A stretch of 64,000 nucleotides of DNA from Piper betle (GCA_033002965.1 JAURVB010003255.1:1-64000), one strand, 5' to 3'; counted from the first letter of the stretch, positions 1-11,170 are shown. The notes: generated by a model not told the origin, from the letters alone. Numbers and translations are program-made.

Positions 1-307
1 GGAATGTACTTGTTTTGTTTTATATATTATACTACTTAGTGTTGTAATTACTAACGCGGAATTGTCTCCGCAGGTGTGCAGATACGAGATTAGGTAATTG
101 ACAACCGAGGCATAGAGCAAAATAAATATGAGGACTCCTCTCTTTTTTACTATTTGAGAAATAAGTGTGGCTACTCGAAAACGATCAAGACTGTGGGATC
201 TTTATATATGTTTTTGTTTACAAAAATGTTAGACATATTTGCTTAAATTTTGAGTAACACCTTGCCAGCTAGGCCCACAATGTTGTGACAAATGGCGAGT
301 CGTTACA
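1..307 (+). mobile_element. 3' end of an LTR, family A (continues upstream of window)
   Basis: This stretch matches the last 300 bases of the solo LTR at 22250-24797 nearly base for base, including the ACTAACGCGGAATTG box, the AAGACTGTGGGATCT box, the GAGTAACACC box and the terminus GCGAGTCGTTACA. The final CA at 307 is the canonical LTR end. The bases after it do not contain a tRNA primer site, so this is a solo LTR or a 3' LTR rather than a 5' LTR. The start lies outside the window, so a target duplication cannot be tested. Confidence 0.8.
56..71 (+). other. Conserved LTR mini-hairpin GCGGA-N6-TCCGC (family A)
   Basis: GCGGAATTGTCTCCGC is a perfect 5-bp stem with a 6-base loop, followed by AGGT. 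The same element recurs at 58563-58578 in family B with a different loop base, and with small changes at 868-883, 24545-24561 and on the minus strand at 41877-41892. Its function is unknown; it lies 230-310 bases before the LTR end in all copies. Confidence 0.6.
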
Positions 308-335
308 CGGGATACACCCTTTATAATCAAATAAT

Positions 336-781
336 GGACATGATGGATTGACCCATCAGCCACTAAATTGGACATGGCAGATTGGACTCGCTAGCCAATT
401 ACGGACATGGAGGATTGGACTCACCCGCCGATAGCAGACATGGTGGATTGGACTCACCAGCCGGTAATGGACATGATGGACTGACCCATCAGCTAATAAA
501 TTGGAAATGGTAGATTGGATTCGCCAGCCAATTACGGACATGGTGGACTGATACACCGGCTAATAAATGAACATGGTGGATTGACCCATCAACCAACTAA
601 TGGGCCTGGTGGATTGGACTCACCAGCTGATAACGGAGATGGCGGATTGGACTCGCCAGCCGGTAACGTACATGATGGACTGACCCATCACCCAATAAGT
701 GGACATGGTGCACTAACCAATCAGCCAACTAATGAACATGGTGGACTGAACCATCAGCTAATAAATGGTCATGTTGGAGTG
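336..781 (+). repeat. Tandem array, 33-34 bp unit, about 13.5 copies
   Basis: The unit reads approximately GGACATGGTGGATTGGACTC followed by ACCAGCCGGTAAT, with two alternating variants in the first half (GATTGGACTC and GATTGACCCATC). Copies differ by a few substitutions each, so the array is old. The period is a multiple of three, which keeps reading frames open and produces apparent repeat proteins on both strands (for example 515-859 plus and 356-556 minus). These are by-products of the repeat rather than genes. The array sits directly before a family-B-like LTR end, the position occupied by unrelated arrays in families A and B. Confidence 0.85.
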
Positions 782-1156
782 GTCACAAGTGCACATATTA
801 TAGATAATGATAGGGAGTTTATGGACTTGTTTTATTCAATTATACGGCTTAGTGGTTAATAACTAACGCGGAATTGCCTCCCCAGGTTAGCAGCTGGACC
901 TAAAGACTAAGAGATGACAGGGTGGTTCTTCTACCAACGCAGGTGGTGAACGCTTAATAAACAGACTTCTCTTTTTATTTTTCTTGTGTTATAAATGTGG
1001 CTATGGGAAACGATCCAAGACTGTGGGATAATTACTTCATGCATTGTCATTTGAAAAAAAAGTTCATTTGAGTTAGAAAAGCTAGACTTATTTGCTTTCA
1101 TATTATTCACGTATCCTTTTAAGTAACACCCGGTCCGGTTAGGACTTGTTGTTATA
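782..1156 (+). mobile_element. 3' end of an LTR related to family B (B')
   Basis: The order of conserved boxes equals that of the family-B LTR end at 58490-58885: GACTTGTTTTATTCAATTAT, CGGCTTAGTGGTT, ACTAACGCGGAATTGCCTCC, TTCTACCAACGCAGGT, TCTTGTGTTATAAATGTGGC, GGGAAACGATCC, and AACACCCGGTCCGG. The LTR end is probably GTTGTTATA at 1156, with CA decayed to TA. Together with the 33-bp array upstream it is probably the remains of one LTR whose 5' part is missing or replaced by the LTR-A copy ending at 307. Confidence 0.65.
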
Positions 1157-1187
1157 GGGTTGGTTTTTGTTCGATTTTGAGTAACAC

Positions 1188-1200
1188 TGTAAAGACCCAG

Positions 1201-1237
<37 letters not shown>

Positions 1238-3398
1238 CAATAATAATAAAAAATAACATTCGACGCAGTGGGATCGAACATGAAAAAAATCCGTTAGCTG
1301 GTTGAGTATGAATTACCTAGTTAATTGTACAGTAATTTCTAACCGGACGATTCTAGTTGAATCGGTCGAGTCGACCACATTACTTATCCATTTAACCATT
1401 TACGTGAACTAAACCATGTACCCATTTAAGAGGTTACGTGAAATGGTTAAGTGAACCGTGTTGATTACCCAATTACCCGGTTAAAGGAATATCGGTGGAA
1501 GGGTGTTTCCACATACCCTAACTATCATTTTATTCTTGATAAAAGGAGAAGGGGAGGGCGTCATCTACATCTTTTTCCTCCTTGGACAGACGCTGGTTTT
1601 CCTCCTTCGCTCAGGTAATTTCTTTTCCTTTCTTTTTCTTCTATTGTATGCATACACATGTTGCATAAATCGTAAACATGATAAACATAAGAATCAAATG
1701 AGAAATCAACAAGGGAAGAAGAAAACCATGAGGACGTCTTGCTGATTTTGTAGCAGCAACAACACCATCTTCCATCCTTGTGAGTTGGGTTGGAAGTAGG
1801 GAGTGCTCCCAGCAGTGCGGCTGGCCGGACGGAGTCACCTTGGGTGGCAGAGTCAGACCATCGGGGAGGGATGTAAATCAGGAACGTGAAGGAGACTAGG
1901 TTGGTGTTGCCATGGGTGGTGTTGCTGGCCAGACGTGGATCCGCCATGGAAAGGGCAAACTGGTCGTCACTTGGGGTGGTGCTGGTAGTCACCTTGATGG
2001 GGCAGGACATGGTCGCCATGGCTGCTGGTCGACCACCATGAATGGTGAAGTTAAGGTCCCCATGAAGGGTGTAGTCCGAGTTCCATGAGATTGGATCTTT
2101 GGGGTTTTTTTCAATAGGATCAGTGGGGTAGGTAGAAGATGGGTTCTGAAATTGGGTGGAAGGAAAAGAAGACATGTTGGTCGGGTGCTGTTTATGTGGC
2201 TGACTAGAGTAGTCGCCATGGGTCTGGTCGGGTGCTGTTTATGTAGCCGACTAGGGAGACGCTGCCGTGGGTCATGGGCTGATTATGTGACCAACATGGA
2301 GTCACCATGGTCAGGTCGGGGTTGCTGATTGAGTAGCCGGAAGAGGGTCGCCAAGGAGTGGTTAAGGGTTGCCATGTGGTGGCCAAGTTGGAGACGCCAT
2401 AGCAGCAAATGGAGGCCGCCACGTTACTGGTTGGTCGCCATGCATGGAGAGAATACCGGCTTTAGCTGGTTGACTACAATAAAACTGGGAGCTTTGGGGT
2501 CGTTGCATGAATTGTTAAAGTAGAATGGTAACCTGGTAAGTATGGGACGTGTTAATAATTAAATTATCAATTAGATAATGTGGATTTGGATGGGGATAAT
2601 TAATAATTAATTATCATTAGAATTGCTGAAAAATTAATAAGAAATGAAGACTAATATGAACTAATTACATCATTTAAAATTGATAGTATATCAGTCATGT
2701 AGTTGTATGTAGCTTCATGCAAAATAAAATTATACTAATGTATAATTTTATGCCCTCATTCAGATTAGGGTTAGCGGATCACAGTCAGACGAAATCACAA
2801 GTCAGGTACGTATAATAGGTAGAACATCGTATTTTCCTTATTGGTAGCCATGGTCGACCTAAGCCCAGATTCGACCACCATGCACCGAGTGCAACAAGGG
2901 TCAAAGAATTGACTCAGTCCGACACGGGGTCATATTATGTGCGTAAATTGTGTAATGCATCGACATTGTTTTGGTGTAGTGATAGCAGCCACATAAAAAG
3001 GCTACGGCCGGGGTGAGCAAGGCACAGCGATTCCTCCATCCCACGGGAGTGCAGTGATAGCCGCCGTATAAAAAGGCTACGGCCGGGGTGTGTGAGGCAC
3101 TGGCACTAGAATTGGTAGTGAGAGCTTCCCCACAAACGGGGCATAGCAATCACCTGAGTGCAATGATAGTCGCCCCACAAAAAGGCTACGGTCGGGGTGT
3201 GGAAGGCATTGGCACTGGAGTGCAGTGATAGCCTCCCCATAAAAAGGCTACGGCCGGGGTGTGCGAGGCACTTGCACTAGAATTGGTAGTGAGAGCTTCC
3301 CCACAAACGGGGCATAGAAATCACCCGAGTGTAGTGATAGCTACCCCACGAAAAGGCTACGGCCGGGGTGTACAAGGCACTGGCACTGGAGACGGTAG
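1188..3398 (+). mobile_element. Truncated LTR, family A
   Basis: It starts with TGTAAAGACCC, the family-A LTR start seen at 22250, and runs collinearly with that LTR: the GAATTACCTAGTTAATTG and CCCAATTACCCGGTTAAAGG segments, the AAAAGGAGAAGGGGAGGGCG leader, a CTTGTGAGTTGGGTTG block, and the hairpin-rich tandem array from about 2950. The TATA box that is TATAAAAG in the 22250 copy reads TGATAAAAG here. It breaks off at about 3398 inside the array, where an inverted LTR-B fragment begins, so the last 600 bases of the LTR are missing. It carries about 200 bases near 2180-2430 rich in GCCATGG and GGTCG words that the other plus copy lacks. Confidence 0.8.
1204..1236. repeat. (AT)n microsatellite in LTR-A
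   Basis: About sixteen uninterrupted AT dinucleotides lie 16 bases after the LTR start. The minus-strand LTR-A copy has a related TTA/TA tract at 44270-44330. The 22250 copy has only a poly-A run at this place, so the tract is variable between copies. Confidence 0.9.
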
Positions 3399-3400
3399 TA
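2940..3400 (+). repeat. Family-A hairpin tandem array (copy 1)
   Basis: Repeats of a unit containing GTGATAGCCGCC, AAAAAGGCTACGGCCGGGGT and GAGGCACTGGCACT, alternating with a longer unit that adds GAGAGCTTCCCCACAAACGGGG. The period is about 62 and about 107 bases in the two forms. CCCC-N6-GGGG and GCC/GGC inverted repeats inside each unit could form stem-loops. The same array is present at 23750-24420 and, inverted, at 41990-42570. Confidence 0.8.
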
Positions 3401-3909
3401 CAACAATTCAAATAATTATATAGACCTGGATATTTCGAACTCGCAGCTGCGACCAAAGATCCTAATCTGAACTAGAACATAAAATTATACATAAGTATAA
3501 TTTTGTTCAGCTAAATGTCTAATATATATATATCACTATTAAAATTCAACAATATTTAATATTAAATTATTCATGTGATATAATCATTTAAATCCTACTT
3601 TACATTTTAAATTAATTATCTAAATCATAATTAACACTTAATAAATAATAAAATAATTATTAAATTATAAACAAGTATTTAATTTTCCTTTGTGATGATA
3701 ATTACATAACCACGATCTTGACGATTTAGTTTACGGTTATAATTTTTAATCGCTATCCTTATTTACAACCATTCAATTAATTAAGTTGTACGATTAAATT
3801 ATTTAAAATAATTTGTATTATTCTAATTCAAAAATATTATTAATACAATTATTTTAAACTATTTGACTCAATAAAAGTTTCAAACCTTATTTATTTTCAT
3901 TATGCTAGG
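3398..3909 (-). mobile_element. Inverted fragment of LTR family B
   Basis: The sequence is the reverse complement of roughly 56950-57482 in the family-B 5' LTR: the ATAAAATTATACATAAGTAT palindromic segment, the CGCAGCTGCGACCAAAGATC segment, and an AT-rich stretch ending AATAAAGTTT-like in the reverse orientation. It joins truncated LTR-A on the left and a gag remnant on the right, so both edges are breakpoints and no LTR terminus is present. It marks a rearrangement or a truncated insertion rather than a complete element. Confidence 0.65.
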
Positions 3910-4500
3910 TGAGGGTAGCCTCCCGTATGTTTGATGATGAAGCCGCATACTACTGGGAGGTTGTTCACAGGACTAATTTTATTTTAAGGCAGTTTGACAC
4001 TATATCATGGGTAGAATTTGTGGATGTGTTCAACAATACGAATAATCTAGAACAAGTTCATGAGCAAAAAGCTAAAGGATTCACGAATTTAAAACAAGAT
4101 AAGGACCAGACGAAAAGGTAGTACCAGCAGAAGTTTATTCAACTTGAACATTTTGATCCATTAGTATGTGCTTCAACGAAAGCTCGCACAAACAAGTTTG
4201 TATAGGGACTTTGATTTGCACTCAGGGACTGTATGGCCAGTGAAAGGCCATCTACTATGGCCAAGGTAGTAGTAGCTACATGCATTGCTGAGGAAATTTT
4301 AGCAAAGTAGTATGGACCTCTCAATCAACAAGAAGGAGAAGACCAAGAGCAAAACTACTAGTTTGACCACCTCGAAGCTGAATCAGAATCAGCAAGTTAA
4401 CAAGAATAGTGATAATGATAAGAAAAGGGAATGGCAATGGCAACAAGAATGAAAACAGAAGACCATGTTGTCAGTACTACAAGAGGCAACATGATGGGGA
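3910..4500 (+). pseudogene. Ty3/Gypsy gag remnant with degenerate zinc knuckle
   Basis: The first 70 codons are open and read like the core of plant chromovirus Gag: DDEAAYYWEVVHR, then WVEFVDVFNN (compare the family's W-x-x-F-x-x-x-F), then EQKAKGFTNLKQ and, after a stop, YQQKFIQLEHFDP. Several stops follow. A zinc-knuckle-like C-x2-C-x3-H-x3-C is recognisable at about 4465-4505, but its second Cys codon is TAC (Tyr), a change fitting TGC to TAC. The N-terminal part of Gag is missing because an inverted LTR-B scrap is joined at 3909. Gag would form the retroelement capsid; this copy cannot. Confidence is good for the family and low for exact borders. Confidence 0.7.
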
Positions 4501-5060
4501 ATGCTTGAAGAATTCTCAAGAGGGATTGCCCAAAGAATAAGGCCCGAAAAAGCCTCAGTTGCAGCAAAGTTGAATGTAGCTAATGCAGGAGATGTGGCAA
4601 GGAACAATCTCATTCAGGGTATGATCACTCTTTATGACAATCCAAATTTACTCGTATATAATTCAGGCTATACTCATTCGTACATGTCATATAGACTTAC
4701 TAGAGACTTAAGTCTAAAACCTAGAATGTTAGATCCACCATTCAATGTAAGTACCCCAAATGGCAACCAAACACTAGTTGACAAGTAAGTAGGACCAGTT
4801 TTTATGCAAGCGCATATTAAGTCAATTGTGTGGGGATTTGCTATGTATCACTTTGCTGGGATAGACTTAATTCTAACAATGGGTTGGATATCTAAGAATC
4901 ATGTTATCTTAGATTGTAACAAGAAGCTATATGTAGCCGAAGATTTAGCTAGTGAGAAGATGCTTTTTAGAGGTGAACTAATAGAAAATCAGCCACTACT
5001 ATTGCCTATGCCAAGGCAACTAAGCATCCACAAAAAGGACGTCAAGGGTGCCTAACTAGT
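4501..5060 (+). pseudogene. Ty3/Gypsy aspartic protease remnant, catalytic Asp lost
   Basis: Two open stretches (4501-4788 and 4804-5055) read through a retropepsin domain. The catalytic motif, normally D-S/T-G, reads N-S-G in the context LLVYNSGYTHSYMS, with AAT at 4660-4662 where Asp would be expected, so the enzyme would be inactive. Further on, AGIDLILTMGWISKNHVILD corresponds to the family's second hallmark (F-D-V-I-L-G-M-D-W-L followed by a conserved D-C). A stop near 4786 separates the two parts. It follows the gag remnant in the usual Gypsy order and is followed by the start of reverse transcriptase. Confidence 0.75.
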
Positions 5061-5316
5061 GTGGTGGAATAGACAAAGGAATCTAAGGAGGTTGACCCAT
5101 CCTCAATTAGGATTGTGTCAGAATTCTTAGATGACTTTCCAGAAGAACTACCAGGATTATCACTAGAAAGGGAATTGGAGTCTATTGACTTATTACCTGG
5201 GACTACTCCTTTATTGATGGCACCCTCGAGAATGGCACTTGTAGAACTTCAAGAACTCAAGGTATAGTTGAAAAAGTTATTGGACATACCACCTCGTGTG
5301 TCACCGTGGGGAGCGT
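5061..5316 (+). pseudogene. Ty3/Gypsy reverse transcriptase, N-terminal fragment
   Basis: The reading FLDDFPEELPGLSLERELES, then IDLLPGTTPLLMAPSRMA, then PPRVSPWGA is the conserved start of plant Gypsy reverse transcriptase (F-P-D-V-F-P-E-E-L-P-G-L-P and V-S-P-W-G-A-P). There is one in-frame stop (TAG in place of CAG) between MALVELQELKV and LKKLLDIP. The fragment ends exactly where TGTAACACC begins at 5317, so an inverted LTR has cut the gene before the catalytic palm. I did not find the missing half downstream. Confidence 0.75.
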
Positions 5317-6480
5317 TGTAACACCTTGATTTTCTCGATAAAGTGAACTAAATCGAACTAATAAATTTCAGGATATTAATTCATGATTCATTAAAATGGA
5401 GAGACAAAAATCAAAGGAATCTAATGCGTAGATAAGACCACAATGCATGCAAGACACCTATGGGTTGGTTCATGCAAATAGGGCATCCTAAATGAGTCAA
5501 ATTTACAAAGGAGGCTACATTTCTGAAGAAAAATTTGGCAAAGTCTCCTCCATAAATAGGACTATGAAAAAATTACAAAATTTGCATAATTATCATTCAA
5601 TCACAAAACAATCTAAGAAACTTTTCATAATATCATTATCATTCATAGAACATTCCCAAGGCATTGTGTTACATTTGCAAATTATTTTCATCGTATTTAG
5701 CAAAAATTTCACATTCATCAGTTTGTGGGCTTACCTGGCTTTCACATGCGTCATTCTCCTATAATTAAAATAATCACAAAAACTTCTCCAACCGTGTTCC
5801 TTCTTCGCTTTGTGTACCTACACAAGCAACACGGTTTCATATACATAGATATTTATTTACAATCTGTTCAAAGATTCTAGGGCTTGGACTAACCTGCATA
5901 AAACTAGTTAGACGTGCATACCCTAGAGTATCCTGGTTGCAAAATGGAGGAAATATAGTTATGTACTCAAAAGCTAGCAAGCAATCATAGAATCACATCA
6001 TATCATGAAGCACAAGCTGGCATGAGTCACACTAGAAATCTCAAGGCCACACGGCCACATCTTCACATCATATGATCCATAATCTCAAGTCATCAACACA
6101 CATGAGACAAATACATATCCAATAGATAATAAAGTCCCAAAGGGAGATACAGAACAAACAGCCAAAACCCACAACACCAAGATGTTGGCCCTACATCCGT
6201 GAGGGTACTCATGATTTATGCACCTACACTAGCCCTATTGGCTATATTACTTGGATGTTACCATGAGTTATTATTCGGTTCATGTGTGTGGATTATCAAT
6301 GATTACATTTAGGCTCTGTTGGCCACTTCCGTATGATTAGTGTGTTGTAGAGGAGTTGCAGTTCCATTTTCAGTTTCTTGTGGTTTACTATTTTATCTAT
6401 CTACTAGCATTGAGGTTTCCCTACTAGTTATATGGGATTCAATGACACCCGTTGTTGATGCGTTTTCTTATATTATATAG
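5317..6480 (-). mobile_element. Inverted LTR, family F (right edge uncertain)
   Basis: TGTAACACCTTGATTTTCTC at 5317 is the reverse complement of a typical chromovirus LTR end (GGTGTTACA), and it directly interrupts a reverse transcriptase frame. The following 1.1 kb is AT-rich, with no coding potential beyond a 90-codon chance frame (5492-5764). I could not find a clear LTR start on the right side: GATTACA near 6304 is one candidate and the TRIM at 6500 sets the limit. No second copy of F exists in the window to confirm it. Confidence 0.45.
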
Positions 6481-6499
6481 GTGAGATGTGGGACTAAGT

Positions 6500-6860
6500 T
6501 GAGGGACTACACAATCCACCCACCTAAGGAAATTTCGTCTTCGAAATTCCTACACATGGCCCATTGCTAGCCTCAGTCCACATCCTTCTCTGGCCCATGA
6601 CCACTAGCCTAGACAACATCCCTAGTCCAACCCACCATTAAGCTCTGATACTATTTGTAATGACCTAGCCTAAAGTGCAAACCACTGGGCCTAAGTTATC
6701 TCCTCAAAAGTGGTTAACCAAAGGTGAAGATATATAGTCCATTTTTACTTATAGACATGATTTTACCGAGTAAGTATTAAATGTATAACTAGGTTGAGGG
6801 ATCACAAAATCATATCACCCAGATCTTTTTCACTATAAAAATTTCAGGATGAAATTTTCT
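6500..6860 (-). mobile_element. TRIM-like miniature LTR retroelement
   Basis: Read on the minus strand: an LTR beginning TGTGATCCCTCAACCTAGT near 6812 and ending TAGGTCATTACA at 6656, then a primer site AATAGTATCAGAGCT (6640-6655, initiator-Met type with one mismatch), a short 140-base interior, a polypurine-like GACGAAATTTCCTTAGGTGG near 6515-6535, and the start of a second LTR, TGTGTAGTCCCTCAACTTAG. LTR plus interior is under 350 bases and non-coding, which is the definition of a TRIM. The second LTR is recognisable for only about 40 bases. A related element lies at 50766-51250. Confidence 0.65.
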
Positions 6861-6871
6861 TTAAGGAAGAG

Positions 6872-9711
6872 TGTATTATTTGGCCTTTTTGCCAATAATC
6901 TTAGTTTGTTTTCCTTCTCTTAAGTAGGATGTAGCTTAGTTAACTCTTTATTTTTGAACACAAAATTTTTTCTTTTTATAAGTTAGTCTAGATTAATGAA
7001 AAATACTTTAATTTATATATTAATATGCTAATTATATTAGGTTTGGCTAAGTAAAACATTTTTCTAACAATCAATCATCAAAGGGAACAAACGGGTAAGT
7101 TAAGTCTGTGGAGATTAGTTGTCGGACAAGCTTTTACCTTTGGTGAACAAGTAGGATAAGGTCACCAATGAACCAATTTCATATCCCTAATGGTAAGTTC
7201 GCTTAGTTTTTAAGTCTAATGTATGGACATAGACCCTTATTTACGCGATCTAAGTCTAACATTATTAATTGTCCAATGGCCGAGTTGTGCCCCAGGGTAA
7301 GAGTTTGTCATTGAATGTGGTTGGGTTGTCCGCTTAGGTGTTCGTGTAGGAGGTTTAAGAGTTAAGCCGTGGAGATTATTTGGAGGAGGTTCATATGCGA
7401 CTAAAAGATCCAAACTATATAAGGAGGACATAGGAGGACAAATTGCATTATTTGCAATTTGGAGCCCTGGCCACCCTCTCTCTCTTGTGGTTGTCTTCGC
7501 TCTCTAGCATGCCCTCTCTCTCCCTTCTCCCTCTAGCTTCTCTCTCTCTCTTCCTTGAGAATTACATGGTAGATTGTTTGGTGCAATGCTTTAGATGTTT
7601 TCACTAGAGAAAAAGTTACTAATATCAACTAAAAACACATAAATAGTGTAGATTCATGCATCATCTTCGTGTTCCATGTTCTGCTTGATGTTGTAGATTG
7701 TTTATATGTTTGTTATCATGTTCTATGCTTCTATAACTTGTGAGAACAATGTCTAAGATGTTAATTCATGTTTAGAATCTATGTAAATAAGTTTTGCATG
7801 TAATTCTAATTATTTAACTAAGTTATAGAATCAAGTTTTGGAAAAAGAACGAGTTTATGATGTGTTCACCATGGTTTTGCATGTCATCATAGAATAATAT
7901 CATGAAAAAACTAGGTTAAATCATGTTAGACTAAAAACTTGCTACAACCCTTGTTTTAATATTTAGAGAGCATGAAAGTCTTGTTTTGTTTGATAAAAAT
8001 CATACTTAAAATGAAAAGTTAAATTATTTTAAAATTGAAAAGCCTAGTACAGTGCCACAACATTCATTCACTGCAATCTCAACATAGCGGAACTGAGCAT
8101 AGAAAATAGAAAGAAAATAAGTGTACAATGTAGCACCCTGGCACTCATAAACCGGGATACTCATATCTTAACCTAAATGTTTGGTTACTTTTCATGTTTT
8201 TGCGAAATGTATGCTATGTTTATGATTATATAACCACTGTATGATGTTTGTATGAAGTTGCTAACATGTTATTGACATATATAATGTGTTGTACGGAATC
8301 ATGAACAACATGCATTACATGTCATATCATAGGGACATAGAAACTAGTCTCGGTTGTTGTACATACTAATTATCATCTAGAATAGTAGTAGTTCGGGTCA
8401 CTGAGACTCAAAACTCATCAGCAAGTAGATTAGGTCCGTGTTTAGTTGTTATTTGAGGATTTTATGATCTTGTACTTTATGTGATTAATCAAATCCTTAT
8501 CCTTTTTTACTATGTTAAATCAACATGTCATATGTTTTATATAACATAAGTGCCTAGGCACTAGTTTTCAGTTTTCTTTACATACTAAGGTATGCTAGCT
8601 TAACTGGTTCAATTGACGTGTTACGTCAGAGAGAATGGCTAGTGTCTCTTAAGCAAGGATAGTTATACCCGAGGCCATTGTCTTGGCAACGCATGTATCA
8701 CTTGTGGTTTACCATGTGGGATTTGTGGATTCACTACTACCGTTCTCTAGGAGTTAAGATGCAAAACTCAACAACGCACCTAGGTGCAATAGTTATCTAG
8801 ATAGACTAGGCATCTAGATGTCTATGTACTTATATACATTAGCGATCTTCAGCTAGTACCGTAGTTTTATTGACATGTTCTATGTTAAGCTATAAAGACC
8901 AGAGCCTAAGGATCAAAAGGTCAGTAGCTAGTTTAGTTTTCCACATAGATTCTCAAGTCTTAAGGAGACTATCTCTAGATATCTTAAAGGCAAAGGACTT
9001 AGTTGATTTACCAAGACTAACTAGATAGTTGAAAGGTTATTTAACTATTTGTTTTCTTGTTAATTTAATCAACTAAGTGATATTATGGTTTTTGAGAACC
9101 CTTAGCTAGAAAACAACCAGACTAATTAGTCAGTCAAAAGGGTGGAATTTAATGAGTGTCAAGGATGCATTACCAAGTTACATAAATTTACCATGTTTAT
9201 GTTAATGAAAATTTTATCCATGTTATGTTATTGCTTAATGTCTAAGTATTAATCTTAATTGTTGTTTCATCTAGTTTTATCGTGTTTAATCGATCAAGAT
9301 TATTCTTATTTGCTTATTATAGTTTACTAAATATGCAAGTAGTGGACTCAATACCTTGTATGAGATATTGAACGGATATGTTTGCATGTACCCAACTTCT
9401 AGAACATAAGAGTGATAGGATGGAGACTCTCAACATTAGTCTTAGTTTTCTTTTATTGCATTTATTTTATTAGTGGACCTTTGTTGAGATGGTTATTACA
9501 TTTGTGGTATATGTTATGGACATAAAGACTTATGTACTGGTGATATTGCTTGAACATGATCTATAGGCTGATTAGTGTTATATTTCTCCTGTTCGTATTC
9601 TGATATAAATTTTGAATTATATGTTAAATATGTTATGGATGCGCGTTTGAATGATGACATATGTAATAGCCTGAAGAAGGATTATGCATGCTAGAATTGG
9701 GGGTTGTTATA
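6872..9711 (+). mobile_element. LTR, family G copy 1 (about 2.84 kb)
   Basis: It begins TGTATTATTTGG after a polypurine-type tract (GATGAAATTTTCTTTAAGGA ending 6868), the same arrangement as the copy at 11209. It carries a TATA box at 7416-7422, a CT-rich leader (7490-7560) and a segment GATTCATGCATCATC shared with copies 2 (11209) and 3 (33649). It ends in GGGGGTTGTTATA at 9711 (CA decayed to TA), after which pol coding sequence starts at once. Similarity to copy 2 is patchy, so the insertion is old. The polypurine tract in front suggests this LTR was once a 3' LTR, now serving as the left member of a tandem arrangement. Confidence 0.65.
7416..7422 (+). promoter_or_regulatory. TATA box of LTR-G copy 1
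   Basis: TATATAAGGAGG, about 545 bases into the LTR, followed within 80 bases by a CT-rich leader. The same TATATAA occurs at the matching place in copies 2 (11623) and 3 (34204), which supports a real LTR promoter position. Confidence 0.6.
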
Positions 9712-11003
9712 GTATGTTCAACTCATTATTAGTAGGTTTAAAGTTTTTTAATGACCTTGTTGGCAAAATCAAAGTGGCTCAAGCGAATGATGAGGTGTTG
9801 CAAAGATTTCTTACTTGCTTAGATCAAGTTGAAAATGGAGAGAATGAAGTCATACAATTTAAAGGTCGGTTGTGTGTGTTGTCTAATGAAGAGCTAAAGA
9901 ATGAAGTTTTGCATGAAGGACATCACTCTAACTACATAATTCATATGCGAGTAAAAAATTTTATCAAGACATAAAAAGGATGTATTAGTGCCCAGGTATG
10001 AGCATGGATCTTGCAAGCATTGGTTTAAAGTGTTTGACTTGTCAACAAGTGAAATTTGAGCACAAAAGGTCAGGTGGATAGTTACAACCTTTGGAAATTC
10101 CTAAGTGGATATGGGTAAATTTAACTTCTAATTTTATGTATTGATTGCCTTAAACAAAGAAGAGTAATGATGCTATTTGGGCAATTCACCACCATAGACC
10201 AATTCACAAAAACAACTAATTTCATTCCAATTAGGATGATAAAAAGTAAGTAACAATTGGTGAAATTGTACATGGATAATATAGTTAGATTGCATGGTAC
10301 ACCTATATTTATAGTGCCCAACAAAGAAGCAAATTTTACACCTAGAGTATAGAAGGAATTTCAAGATGCTATAGGCATAGAATTAAAATGAAGCACAACT
10401 TTTCATCCTTAAACTCACCATCAATCAGAGAGGACGATTCAAGTACTAGAAGACTAGTTAGGGTCTTGTGCATTAGATTGGCCAAGGAAGCTGAGAAGGT
10501 TGCTTGCCATTGGTAGAGTTTACTTACAACAATAGCTACCACTCCACCATAGGTATGGATGGCTTCACTTGAAGCACTTTATGGGAGACCAAATCGATCA
10601 CCATCTATTTGGTTGGACAACAAGGATCCAGTTCTTGTTGGTCCAAAATTGATATAAGTAATTGCTGAGCAAGTTGAGTTGATTAAGAAGAAACTAAATG
10701 AGGCTCAAGATAGAAAAAAGTGTTATGAAGATTTAAAAAGGAGGCCACTGTAATTTAAAGAGGGAGAACCAATTTTCATAAAAAAATCACCAATTAGACA
10801 GGTGATGAGATTTGGAAGATCTGGTAAAGTAAGTCCAAGGTATGTATGATCATTTGACATTCTTAAAAGAGTGGGGGAAGTAACATAGCAACTAGCATTA
10901 CTGCCTACATTGACTTTAGCATATGATGTGTTCTATGTAGTGTTGAGGAAGTATGTACGTGATGCTTCGCACAAAATTGACTACATAGATCTAAAGATTT
11001 GAG
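9712..11003 (+). pseudogene. Ty3/Gypsy integrase remnant (zinc-binding, core and C-terminal parts)
   Basis: The open frame 9684-9974 reads VAQANDEVLQRF and VIQFKGRLCVLSNEELKNEV, the lead-in to plant Gypsy integrase, and then HEGHHSNYIIH from the HHCC zinc site; LKCLTCQQVKFEHKRSGG near 10030-10080 supplies the two Cys of that site. Catalytic-core words follow in shifting frames: TKKSNDAIWAI, NIVRLHGTPIF (before the expected second Asp), FHP followed by HQSERTIQVLED. Near 10940 a frame reads RKYVRDASHKIDYIDL, the usual link to the chromodomain. Numerous stops and frameshifts show it is inactive. Gag, protease and reverse transcriptase are absent: the sequence jumps from LTR end to integrase without a primer site. 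Confidence 0.75.
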
Positions 11004-11170
11004 AAGACATGTCATATGTTGAGAAGTCTTTGAAGATCCTAGACAAGAAGAAAGTATTGAGGACTAAAATCATCCCAACTGTAAAGATGCTATGGAGGAA
11101 CCATGCCTTGGAGGAGGCCACTTGGGAGATGGAGTCAGACATGAAGGAAAAGCATCCAGAGTTCGAATGA
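11004..11170 (+). pseudogene. Chromodomain at integrase C-terminus, frame still open
   Basis: A continuous frame runs to the stop TGA at 11168-11170 and reads EDMSYVEKSLKILDKKKVL, then TKIIPTVKMLWRNHALEEAT, then WEMESDMKEKHPEFE. This is the chromodomain type of plant chromoviruses of the Tekay/Del group, where it is thought to guide integration to marked chromatin. The aromatic and hydrophobic positions expected (V-K-x-L-W-R-N-H, E-A-T-W-E) are all present. Its survival while the upstream integrase is full of stops is notable but may be chance over a short stretch. The polypurine tract of the element follows 25 bases later. Confidence 0.8.

Noticed and set aside
515..859. 114-codon open frame with an 11-residue repeat
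   Set aside because: The repeat period is 33 bases, so frames stay open on both strands by construction. There is no domain and the array belongs to an LTR.
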